Assembly (NCBI GenBank): GCA_029007575.1
Contig: JAQXIB010000091.1
Location: forward strand, 1 to 5,872
Length of the DNA stretch: 5,872 bases
Reading direction: 5' to 3'
Source: Clostridiales bacterium
Lineage (GTDB): Bacteria > Bacillota > Clostridia > Oscillospirales > Ruminococcaceae
Position 1 is the first letter of the stretch; each line of letters opens with the position of its first letter. Both the position numbers and the translations under genes were made by a program. Positions 1-4,910 of this stretch are shown here, piece after piece. The notes under the pieces are model-generated. The model was not told where the DNA came from. It saw only the letters and a program-made list of their open reading frames with translations, and did not search any database.

Positions 1-7
1 AATACTT

Positions 8-94
8 TCATTCTTTCCGGTCTGAATTGCGCCAGAAAGCGTTATCCTCCTTGCTGGGCGTCAGCCCAGCGGCGTCGTCTGCCTTTTCTGACAC
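8..94 (-). CDS. Possible small ORF (28 aa), divergent from the SLH gene
   Basis: A minus-strand frame starts with GTG at 94 and stops with TGA at 10-8, giving a 28-residue hydrophilic peptide (starts MSEKADDAAG, ends WRNSDRKE). An in-frame TGA lies two codons upstream, so GTG is the only standard start. A GAGG Shine-Dalgarno-like motif sits 7 nt before it. Codons are GC-ending, like the neighbouring genes. The stop overlaps an ATG (11-9) that could begin another minus-strand gene running off the left edge (ATG AAA GTA), in the coupled ATGA arrangement. I do not recognise the peptide. It could be a real small protein, a leader peptide, or chance; only the start context and codon pattern support it. 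Confidence 0.33.
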   Translation of the reverse strand: MSEKADDAAGLTPSKEDNAFWRNSDRKE

Positions 95-114
95 AATTCA
101 TCCTCGGAAATCGA

Positions 115-126
115 TGAAAGCTTTCA
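115..126. repeat. 12-bp perfect palindrome in the divergent leader
   Basis: TGAAAGCTTTCA is a perfect 12-bp palindrome in the AT-rich gap between the possible minus-strand small ORF and the SLH gene. Its size and place suit a regulator-binding site, but no regulator gene is visible and one such palindrome can occur by chance. Confidence 0.25.
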
Positions 127-141
127 ATTAGATTTTAGTAT

Positions 142-162
142 AAGCATGAGTAACCCATGCTT
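142..162 (+). promoter_or_regulatory. Leader hairpin just upstream of the SLH gene ribosome binding site
   Basis: AAGCATG (142-148) pairs perfectly with CATGCTT (156-162), a 7-bp stem with a 7-nt loop. It ends 6 nt before the AAAGGA ribosome binding site at 169-174. The TATAAG/TAGTAT sequence at 136-144 could be a -10 box, but I see no matching -35. If that -10 is used, only part of the hairpin would be transcribed and the site would act as DNA. If transcription starts further upstream, it is an RNA hairpin that could affect translation initiation or mRNA stability. Confidence 0.35.
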
Positions 163-168
163 TGCTGG

Positions 169-174
169 AAAGGA
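169..174 (+). promoter_or_regulatory. Ribosome binding site selecting a TTG start
   Basis: AAAGGA lies 9 nt upstream of TTG at 184. The next in-frame ATG, at 199, would be 24 nt away and outside normal spacing, so the site selects the TTG start and keeps the full positively charged N-region of the signal peptide. Confidence 0.7.
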
Positions 175-183
175 TGAGAAACT

Positions 184-1449
184 TTGAAAACGAAAAAGAT
201 GATATACACCCTCGTTGCCGTTGTGATGCTGATGTCTTTTGCGCTCAACGGATATTCCGCATATTATGAATGGCCCAACGTCGGATTGGATACCGCCAAT
301 ACGCAAACGGTGCTCTACGGGGCCAAAAAAGAGGAGGCTGTTTATTTTAACAGCGCCGATCTCGAATTCAAATTAGGCTTGCAGGAGGGAGAGCTCGTCA
401 GCATCACTGTACTTTCTCTTCCCAAAGAAGAGGAAGGAAAACTGACCATCGGAAAAACCGATGTCAAAAAGAATGACTGCATTACCCGCACCCAAATTAA
501 CGAGTTGGCTTTTGTGCCGGCTAAGGATGCCGCAAAAGCGGAGTTCACCCTGCTGCCCGAAGCCACCGACAGCGTAAAGACCACCCTGTCCATCAACCTG
601 TATGAAAAAGATAATCTGGCGCCGGTCATTGAAAGCGGCAAATTCTCCACCAATAAAAATATGCCGATCCAAGGCACCTTGTCGGTCTACGATCCCGAGG
701 GCGATATGGTGATGATCAAAGTGCTGGAGGCGCCGAACAAAGGGGACATTCAGTTTAACGGCACTTCTTTTACCTATGAGCCGTACCTGGATATCACCGG
801 AGCCGACACCATGAGTTTTGTCTGTGTGGACAAGCAGGGCAATTACAGCAAAAAAGGCATCATTGATTTTAACATTGAGAAAGATCGCTCGGCATTTTCC
901 TATGCCGATATGAACAATAACCCTTCGCATTACAGCGCAGTCAAGCTCCATGAAAAGGGAATCCTGACCGGAGAAAAATCGGGGGATGCATACTTTTTCT
1001 ATCCGTCTGCGCAGGTCACCAAAGGTCAATTTATCGTCAAATTGATTGCGGCGCTGGGAATGGAAAATCGGCTGAGCACCTGCGTCAACTGCGGCTTACA
1101 GAACGACAGCGATATCCCGCAATATCTCAAGACCTATATCAAGCTCGCGAAAGAAACCAAGATCATTACCGAAAAAGTATTTTATCCGAATCAAACGCTG
1201 ACACGAGCCGAAGCAGTGGTGTTCATCGACCGCGCCTTGAATATTCCCAATGTGAAAAACGCGGCGCTTTCTTACTCGGATAAAGCAGATATTCCCAAAT
1301 GGGCCATTCAGTCCTATATGAATCTGAACGCATACAAAATGCTGGACTTTTACGACGGGCTCATGAAGCCTACAACCGCACTGCAAAACGACCACATGGC
1401 AGATCTGCTGTGGCAGGTGTGGAAGTATATCGACAGCACCCGCAAATAA
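184..1449 (+). CDS. Secreted cadherin-like / SLH-domain surface protein
   Basis: A 421-aa exported protein probably held on the cell wall. Residues 1-26 form a signal peptide: a KTKK basic start, a hydrophobic core (IYTLVAVVMLMSFAL), and likely cleavage after YSA. Residues about 45-232 look like two tandem cadherin/Ig-like beta domains; the second contains VYDPEGD, a G.I.FNG.SFTYEP segment and a VDKQGN ending. Residues about 237-290, 308-356 and 364-418 are three SLH repeats. Repeat 1 has VTKGQF and repeat 2 has LTRAEA at the position of the family ligand-binding motif; repeat 3 lacks it (TTALQND). SLH triplets are known to bind pyruvylated secondary cell-wall polysaccharide, so a non-covalently wall-anchored structural or adhesive protein is inferred. 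No catalytic domain is visible. A CVNC pair (C300, C303) lies between SLH 1 and 2. It starts with TTG and appears monocistronic, ending at the 1509-1543 terminator. Confidence 0.88.
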   Translation: MKTKKMIYTLVAVVMLMSFALNGYSAYYEWPNVGLDTANTQTVLYGAKKEEAVYFNSADLEFKLGLQEGELVSITVLSLPKEEEGKLTIGKTDVKKNDCITRTQINELAFVPAKDAAKAEFTLLPEATDSVKTTLSINLYEKDNLAPVIESGKFSTNKNMPIQGTLSVYDPEGDMVMIKVLEAPNKGDIQFNGTSFTYEPYLDITGADTMSFVCVDKQGNYSKKGIIDFNIEKDRSAFSYADMNNNPSHYSAVKLHEKGILTGEKSGDAYFFYPSAQVTKGQFIVKLIAALGMENRLSTCVNCGLQNDSDIPQYLKTYIKLAKETKIITEKVFYPNQTLTRAEAVVFIDRALNIPNVKNAALSYSDKADIPKWAIQSYMNLNAYKMLDFYDGLMKPTTALQNDHMADLLWQVWKYIDSTRK

Positions 1450-1481
1450 GCAGAACGCTCCTGCTGGCAAAACCTTCCCTA

Positions 1482-1510
1482 TTGCAATCCTATGCCTTTT
1501 CGGTTATAAT
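1482..1510 (+). promoter_or_regulatory. Near-consensus sigma-A promoter for the deaminase gene
   Basis: TTGCAA (-35, 1482-1487), a 17-bp spacer and a perfect TATAAT (-10, 1505-1510). Expected transcription start is about 1517-1518, giving a leader of roughly 84 nt before the deaminase ATG at 1601. The -10 box abuts and partly overlaps the left arm of the terminator hairpin at 1509-1543, so initiation would fall inside that arm. Confidence 0.8.
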
Positions 1511-1543
1511 AAAAGCCAGACGACGCTGCCGTCTGGCTTTTAT
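1509..1543 (+). terminator. Intrinsic terminator of the SLH gene
   Basis: The left arm (1509-1522) and right arm (1530-1543) are perfectly complementary over 14 bp around a 7-nt loop. The GC core is GCCAGACG/CGTCTGGC, followed by a TTTT run at 1538-1541 inside the right arm. AAAA on the left arm makes it potentially bidirectional. It lies 59 bp past the SLH stop codon. Transcripts from the promoter at 1482-1510 would lack most of the left arm and should not be terminated here. Confidence 0.85.
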
Positions 1544-1578
1544 GCCTGCTGTGTTGTAGCAAAGCAGTATGGCAGCGT
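1523..1578 (+). promoter_or_regulatory. Alternative leader-RNA fold before the deaminase gene
   Basis: Positions 1523-1532 can pair with 1569-1578 over 10 bp: eight contiguous Watson-Crick pairs (ACGCTGCC with GGCAGCGT), one G-U, and one A-U. Inside it, CTGCT (1546-1550) pairs with AGCAG (1563-1567). This fold uses the loop and three bases of the right arm of the 1509-1543 terminator, so the two are mutually exclusive. It ends 6 nt before the AAGGGA at 1585. The pairing is read directly; any regulatory role is inference, and no known riboswitch class is recognised. Confidence 0.35.
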
Positions 1579-1600
1579 AAAATCAAGGGATAAGAAGGGA

Positions 1601-2101
1601 ATGGTCATTACAATGGAACGCAGAGATAAAACAAACTATTATTTGGATATTGCCGAAACGGTATTGGAGCGCGGAACTTGTCTGCGACGGAATTTCGGAG
1701 CGATCATCGTCAAAAATGACCAGATCATCTCCACCGGATATGTGGGAGCGCCCCGCGGTCGAGAAAACTGTTCCGATCTCGGCTACTGTACCCGTGAAAA
1801 GCTGAAAATTCCGCGGGGACAGCGTTATGAGCTTTGCCGTTCTGTTCACGCCGAGCAAAACGCCATCATTGCCGCTTCTCGCAACGATATGATTGGTGCG
1901 ACTCTTTATTTGGTGGGGCGGGATGTGAACACCGGGGAACTAGTGCCGAACGCAAGCGCTTGCTCCATGTGCAAACGGATGATTATCAACGCCGGCATTG
2001 ACACGGTAGTTATCCGCAATACCCCGACCGAATATACCGAAATCAACGTGTTGGATTGGGTGCGCAACGACGAATCGCTCGAAGGCGTTTTGGGATATTG
2101 A
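1601..2101 (+). CDS. Deoxycytidylate (dCMP) deaminase family protein
   Basis: A 166-aa zinc-dependent deaminase of the dCMP/cytidine deaminase superfamily. The likely reaction is dCMP to dUMP, feeding dTMP synthesis in the cytosol. The zinc site is visible as HAE (H83, catalytic E85) in SVHAEQNAI, and as C121-S-M-C124. The usual proline before the first of these cysteines is alanine here (NASACSMC). An N-terminal block (TCLRRNFGAIIV) and a TGYVGAPRG loop match the family. Extra cysteines C27, C57, C63 and C79 could bind a second metal, as in some dCMP deaminases. AAGGGA at 1585-1590 is 10 nt before ATG 1601. ATG 1613 is an alternative start served by GAAGGGA at 1594-1600 (12 nt away); it would give a 162-aa protein starting MERRDK. 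Substrate cannot be fixed from sequence; ComEB-like or other nucleotide deaminases are alternatives. Confidence 0.88.
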   Translation: MVITMERRDKTNYYLDIAETVLERGTCLRRNFGAIIVKNDQIISTGYVGAPRGRENCSDLGYCTREKLKIPRGQRYELCRSVHAEQNAIIAASRNDMIGATLYLVGRDVNTGELVPNASACSMCKRMIINAGIDTVVIRNTPTEYTEINVLDWVRNDESLEGVLGY

Positions 2102-2125
2102 TGTGCATTTTGGAATATTGATGTG
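2088..2125. repeat. Imperfect 20-bp tandem repeat across the deaminase stop codon
   Basis: TTTTGGGATATTGATGTG (2088-2105) recurs as TTTTGGAATATTGATGTG (2108-2125) with one mismatch in 18, a 20-bp unit. The first copy encodes the last codons and the TGA stop of the deaminase; the second is non-coding. It looks like a small slippage duplication and abuts the hairpin at 2125-2160. Confidence 0.75.
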
Positions 2126-2160
2126 ATTGAGGACACTCCAAATTCGGAGTGTCCTCAATC
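2125..2160. terminator. Perfect 15-bp hairpin between convergent genes, candidate bidirectional terminator
   Basis: Arms 2125-2139 and 2146-2160 are perfectly complementary around the 6-nt loop AAATTC. It sits 23 nt past the deaminase stop (+) and 12 nt past the stop of the YczE-like gene (-), where a shared terminator is expected. Neither side has a proper T-run, so termination may be inefficient or factor-assisted, or the hairpin may mainly protect mRNA 3' ends. Confidence 0.55.
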
Positions 2161-2172
2161 TAAAACTGCATA

Positions 2173-2820
2173 CTACTTTTCCAAACAAGCCAGACTTCTT
2201 TTGACAAGCCAATCTGATTTCGGCAAAAAGAAATCAGCGATCGGTCCTACCAAAAAGGCACAGATAATGGTGCCGATACCGAATTTTCCGCCCAACAAAA
2301 AACCTATCAGAATAAACGAACAGTCTACGGTAATTCGAACTATACCAAATTTCCATTTCTTGGTTTCACTAATGACAACCGCAACCAAATCATTCGGTCC
2401 TGTCCCCGCATCAGAACGAATTACAATTGTCATTCCGAATGCCAAAATCACGCAACCCAATGCCAATACCAAAACCTTAAGCACAATATTCATCTTCTCA
2501 ATATGTATGGGGGCAAGGGTCCAAGAGAAAATGTCAATAATCGGTCCGCCAAAAAACATACACACTAAAGTACCGATTTTAATATAGTTTCTTTTCGTCA
2601 AAAGCAGTATGATAATAATGAAAAAGCACACTGCCATGTGAGTGATTCCGTGAGTCAAAATTGTTATTCTTTCGCCCAACAAGCGAAACAGACCTTGAAT
2701 CAAAACATTAAACGGGTCCGCGCCCAAATCTGCCAACAAAAACAGCGTTACACCAAGATGTGCAATTACCAAACCCAGAAATAAAATGATGATTCGAAAT
2801 ACTTTTTCTTTTGTAAACAT
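2173..2820 (-). CDS. YczE/YyaS/YitT-type integral membrane protein
   Basis: A 215-aa polytopic membrane protein with hydrophobic segments near residues 8-30, 55-76, 82-100, 112-134 and 160-200. It shows an internal two-fold repeat. LFLLADLGADPFNVL (26-40) matches IVIRSDAGTGPNDLV (132-146), and IGTLVCMFFGGPIIDIF (82-98) matches IGTIICAFLVGPIADFF (182-198). That layout and the LGADPFNVL-type motif fit the YczE/YyaS group, whose members are mostly uncharacterised, so no substrate is assigned. ATG 2820 is preceded by AAAAGGA with rather long spacing (12 nt). Sampled stretches run about 32-45% GC against about 57% in rlmH next door, suggesting later acquisition. It lies 59 bp downstream of rlmH on the same strand and may be co-transcribed or have its own promoter; none is clear. 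The hairpin at 2125-2160 follows it. Confidence 0.82.
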   Translation of the reverse strand: MFTKEKVFRIIILFLGLVIAHLGVTLFLLADLGADPFNVLIQGLFRLLGERITILTHGITHMAVCFFIIIILLLTKRNYIKIGTLVCMFFGGPIIDIFSWTLAPIHIEKMNIVLKVLVLALGCVILAFGMTIVIRSDAGTGPNDLVAVVISETKKWKFGIVRITVDCSFILIGFLLGGKFGIGTIICAFLVGPIADFFLPKSDWLVKRSLACLEK

Positions 2821-2879
2821 ATCACTTGGTATTCCTTTTCCACAATGGATTCCGCCTCATATATGATACGAAAAATACA

Positions 2880-3362
2880 TTATTTATGATATTTTCCGTT
2901 TCCCGCGATCTGAAAACCGCGGTAAATCTGTTCCAACAGCATTACCCGCGCCATTTGATGCGGGAAGGTCATCTTAGACATAGACAGCCGCACGGCGCCG
3001 GCAGCCTTGACCGCTTCGGAAAGCCCATAAGAGCCGCCGATGATAAAGCTGACCGAGCTTTTACCCTCTAACGGGATTTTTTGCAGCAACTCGCTCATGG
3101 CCGGCGAATCCAACTGTTTGCCCTCGATACAAAGCGGAATGACGGCACCGCCCGCAGGCAGCTTGGCAAGAATCTTTTCTCCCTCACTTTCGATCACCTG
3201 CGTGATTTGAGCAGGGGAAGGATTGTCGCTGATTTTGGTTTCCGCCAGTTCTATCATTTGGAGCTTGCAAAAGGCGGACAGCCGTTTGGCATATTCTTCG
3301 CAGGCTTTCCGCCAGTATTCTTCTTTCAGCTTGCCGATGCAGATCACATTCACTGTCAGCAT
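2880..3362 (-). CDS. rlmH: 23S rRNA (pseudouridine1915-N3)-methyltransferase RlmH
   Basis: A complete 160-aa SPOUT-class enzyme, close to the usual 155-159 aa. The family methylates N3 of pseudouridine 1915 in helix 69 of 23S rRNA, using S-adenosylmethionine, on assembled 70S ribosomes. The SAM-binding trefoil-knot signatures are present: IIGGSYGLSE (107-116), LSMSKMTFPHQMARVMLLEQ (126-145) and the terminal YHK. The N-terminus MLTVNVICIGKLKEEYW is also typical. The start is fixed by ATG at 3362, which shares one base with the upstream stop (TAATG). AAAGGTGG lies 10 nt upstream, inside the end of the hydrolase gene, so translational coupling is likely. A yycJ-type gene next to rlmH is also the arrangement in Bacillus subtilis. 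Confidence 0.96.
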   Translation of the reverse strand: MLTVNVICIGKLKEEYWRKACEEYAKRLSAFCKLQMIELAETKISDNPSPAQITQVIESEGEKILAKLPAGGAVIPLCIEGKQLDSPAMSELLQKIPLEGKSSVSFIIGGSYGLSEAVKAAGAVRLSMSKMTFPHQMARVMLLEQIYRGFQIAGNGKYHK

Positions 3363-4153
3363 TACAGCTCGACCACCTTTCCTATGGTCATCCGAGGTGC
3401 AACCGAAAGTGTAAAATCTGAATTTATCTTCATGCCGTCAGAGACCAGCCGGGACACCGATGTTTCCAACGCAATTTCGGGGCGGTTGTTTTCCTCGCTC
3501 AAATGCCCCAGCATAAAATGTTTGACGCCACGGCTGACCAGCTTATGTATTTCTTCTGCACAATCGCAGTTGGAAAGATGCCCGCGTTCTCCTTGTATCC
3601 GCTGTTTTAAAAACCACGGATAGCTTCCCTTGAGCAGCATCTCCTCATCGTAATTCGACTCGATAAATACGAAGTCACTTTCACTGATTTGACGATCCAC
3701 TTCTTCTGACACATATCCCAAATCGGTGGAAAGCGCAAACCGTTTCCCGTCATCGAAAGTCAGACGATATCCCATACTGTCCACGCTGTCATGGCTGGTA
3801 CGGAATGAGGAAAGTTCCATGTTTTCTACAATCGCCGGCTTTTTGTTGATTTCCTTGAGCTTTGCCTTGCTGCCGATGGCGTTTTTGGCGATCAGCTCTT
3901 TCAAGGTGGCAACATTGCCGTAAATCGCAACAGGGATGGTATCACTCAGCTTATATAACCCCTTGATATGATCGCTGTGCTCATGGGTAATAAACACCGC
4001 CCGAATCGCGGAAAGGCTGATATCATTCAATTTGAGCGCAGATGTCAAACTGCGAATCCCGATTCCGCAGTCAAACAAAATTCCGCTTTCCTTCGTGCCG
4101 GCATAGATTGCATTTCCCTTACTGGAACTGCAAATCGGATAAATGAAATTCAT
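3362..4153 (-). CDS. yycJ: YycJ/WalJ-type MBL-fold metallo-hydrolase
   Basis: A 263-aa metallo-beta-lactamase-fold hydrolase. The N-terminus MNFIYPICSSSKGNA is typical of the YycJ/WalJ subfamily. Metal ligands visible are D28, THEHSDH (H57, H59, D61, H62), H121 in TSHDS, D144 in LSTDLGY, and H217 in LGHLSEENN. ESNYDEEML (165-173) and GHLSN (191-195) are further subfamily marks. WalJ proteins are linked to cell-wall/DNA-replication coordination in low-GC Gram-positives and resemble exonuclease-like MBL enzymes; the exact substrate is not established here. Start choice: ATG 4153 gives the family N-terminus directly, but its Shine-Dalgarno is weak. The in-frame GTG at 4162 has AAGGAAAGG (4179-4171) exactly 8 nt upstream and would add three residues (MRS). 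An open frame continues upstream to 4378 but is not family-like. The stop overlaps the rlmH start by 1 nt. Confidence 0.92.
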   Translation of the reverse strand: MNFIYPICSSSKGNAIYAGTKESGILFDCGIGIRSLTSALKLNDISLSAIRAVFITHEHSDHIKGLYKLSDTIPVAIYGNVATLKELIAKNAIGSKAKLKEINKKPAIVENMELSSFRTSHDSVDSMGYRLTFDDGKRFALSTDLGYVSEEVDRQISESDFVFIESNYDEEMLLKGSYPWFLKQRIQGERGHLSNCDCAEEIHKLVSRGVKHFMLGHLSEENNRPEIALETSVSRLVSDGMKINSDFTLSVAPRMTIGKVVEL

Positions 4154-4240
4154 ACTTCTCACACAAACGACCTTTCCTTGTTCCTCTATGATTGCGATCT
4201 CACTCAATTCTAAACATGAATTTTTCTTCACTTTATTCAG

Positions 4241-4247
4241 AAAGGAG
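4241..4247 (+). promoter_or_regulatory. Ribosome binding site selecting a TTG start
   Basis: AAAGGAG is 7 nt before TTG 4255, an ideal distance. The in-frame ATG at 4249 is only 1 nt past this motif and so is unlikely to be used. The ATG at 4192 lies upstream of the motif and within the divergent leader. Confidence 0.7.
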
Positions 4248-4254
4248 AATGACT

Positions 4255-4830
4255 TTGAAAAACAAATATGTGATAAAAAATGTGGCTTTGTCGGCGTTTC
4301 TGCTAATCGTTTACATTGCCACCTACCTGTTGGCTCCTTTATGGAATATTTCCATTGAGTGGCTTGACTTTTTCGCAACTGCGGGATGCCTGATCGGAAT
4401 CTGCCTGCTGCTTTGCCGCATACCCTCCGTCTATTATTACGCCCTGGTGTTATTTGCTTGTGCCGCGCAATATTTCGGCATGATGTTCAGCTTTTATGAC
4501 CGTTTCACCTATTTCGATTTACTTCTCCACTTTAGCAGCGGATTTTTACTGACTATGTACGGCGATTACTTCTGCCGATTCTTAGTGAAGAAATGTTCAC
4601 ATTCGGACATTCCCGCAATCATTGCCGTTTTGTTCTCGGTGTTCTTTGCTGTGACCGGCGCTGTTGTATGGGAAATTTACGAATTCCTGGTCGACACCTT
4701 CTTTGGCATGACGGCGCAGGGAGTCGGCGTTGCCGACACCATGGAAGACCTGATCGCCGGCTCGTCTGGCGCAGTCATCTGCGGAGTATGGCTGTTTTTT
4801 CGAAAAAAGCACATCCAAAACAAGCAATAA
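4255..4830 (+). CDS. YjdF/DUF2238-like integral membrane protein
   Basis: A 191-aa membrane protein with about five or six hydrophobic segments (residues about 8-28, 36-54, 57-78, 86-104, 118-139, 166-182) and a basic RKKH tail. Conserved polar residues sit in or beside the membrane helices: FDLLLHFSSGF (D88, H92), VVWEIYEFLVD (E140, E143, D147) and VADTMEDLIAGSSGA (D161, D165). This pattern matches the YjdF/DUF2238 membrane family, whose biochemical role is unknown; the acidic and histidine cluster hints at metal or proton handling (inference). TTG 4255 is chosen because AAAGGAG lies 7 nt upstream. The gene is divergent from the hydrolase gene, with a 101-bp gap, and convergent with murA. 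I see no convincing sigma-A promoter in the gap. A VanZ-like protein is a weaker alternative. Confidence 0.78.
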   Translation: MKNKYVIKNVALSAFLLIVYIATYLLAPLWNISIEWLDFFATAGCLIGICLLLCRIPSVYYYALVLFACAAQYFGMMFSFYDRFTYFDLLLHFSSGFLLTMYGDYFCRFLVKKCSHSDIPAIIAVLFSVFFAVTGAVVWEIYEFLVDTFFGMTAQGVGVADTMEDLIAGSSGAVICGVWLFFRKKHIQNKQ

Positions 4831-4865
4831 GCCTATGAATAAAAAAGTCCTTTTCTATAAGATTG

Positions 4866-4899
4866 AAGCCCTTTCGCGTTCCCTGCGAAAGGGCTTTTT
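4866..4899 (+). terminator. Intrinsic terminator after the DUF2238-like gene
   Basis: AAGCCCTTTCGC (4866-4877) pairs perfectly with GCGAAAGGGCTT (4885-4896) over 12 bp around a 7-nt loop, followed by T-rich 4895-4899. It lies 35 bp past the membrane-protein stop. On the minus strand the hairpin is followed by CAATCTTATAG rather than a T-run, so termination of murA transcripts here would be weaker. A minus-strand TTTTTT run lies further on, near 4840-4846. Confidence 0.88.
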
Positions 4900-4910
4900 G
4901 ACAAATGATA

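Noticed and set aside
1..183. Riboswitch upstream of the SLH gene
   Set aside because: The region was compared by eye with c-di-GMP, c-di-AMP, glycine and cobalamin motifs; none of their conserved cores is present.
373..1029. 218-codon open frame on the minus strand
   Set aside because: Fully antisense to the SLH protein gene, with no recognisable domains; the plus-strand product has a signal peptide and SLH repeats.
1096..1470. 124-codon open frame on the minus strand
   Set aside because: Antisense to the SLH repeats; rich in His/Cys/Phe typical of shadow frames.
2123..2587. 154-codon open frame on the plus strand
   Set aside because: Antisense to the YczE-like gene, starts inside the hairpin, and has a low-complexity shadow composition.
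2821..2879. Promoter for the YczE-like gene, including palindrome TCATATATGA at 2857-2866
   Set aside because: AT-rich with -10-like sequences but no matching -35; too weak to annotate.
3081..3623. 180-codon open frame on the plus strand
   Set aside because: Antisense to rlmH and the hydrolase gene, both of which carry clear family motifs.
4192..4254. Upstream ATG 4192 or ATG 4249 as start of the DUF2238-like gene
   Set aside because: ATG 4192 lies before the AAAGGAG site and ATG 4249 is 1 nt after it; TTG 4255 has the correct spacing.
4154..4378. N-terminal extension of the hydrolase frame to 4378
   Set aside because: The extra residues are not family-like, overlap the start of the opposite-strand membrane gene, and precede the typical MNFIYPICSSSKGN start.
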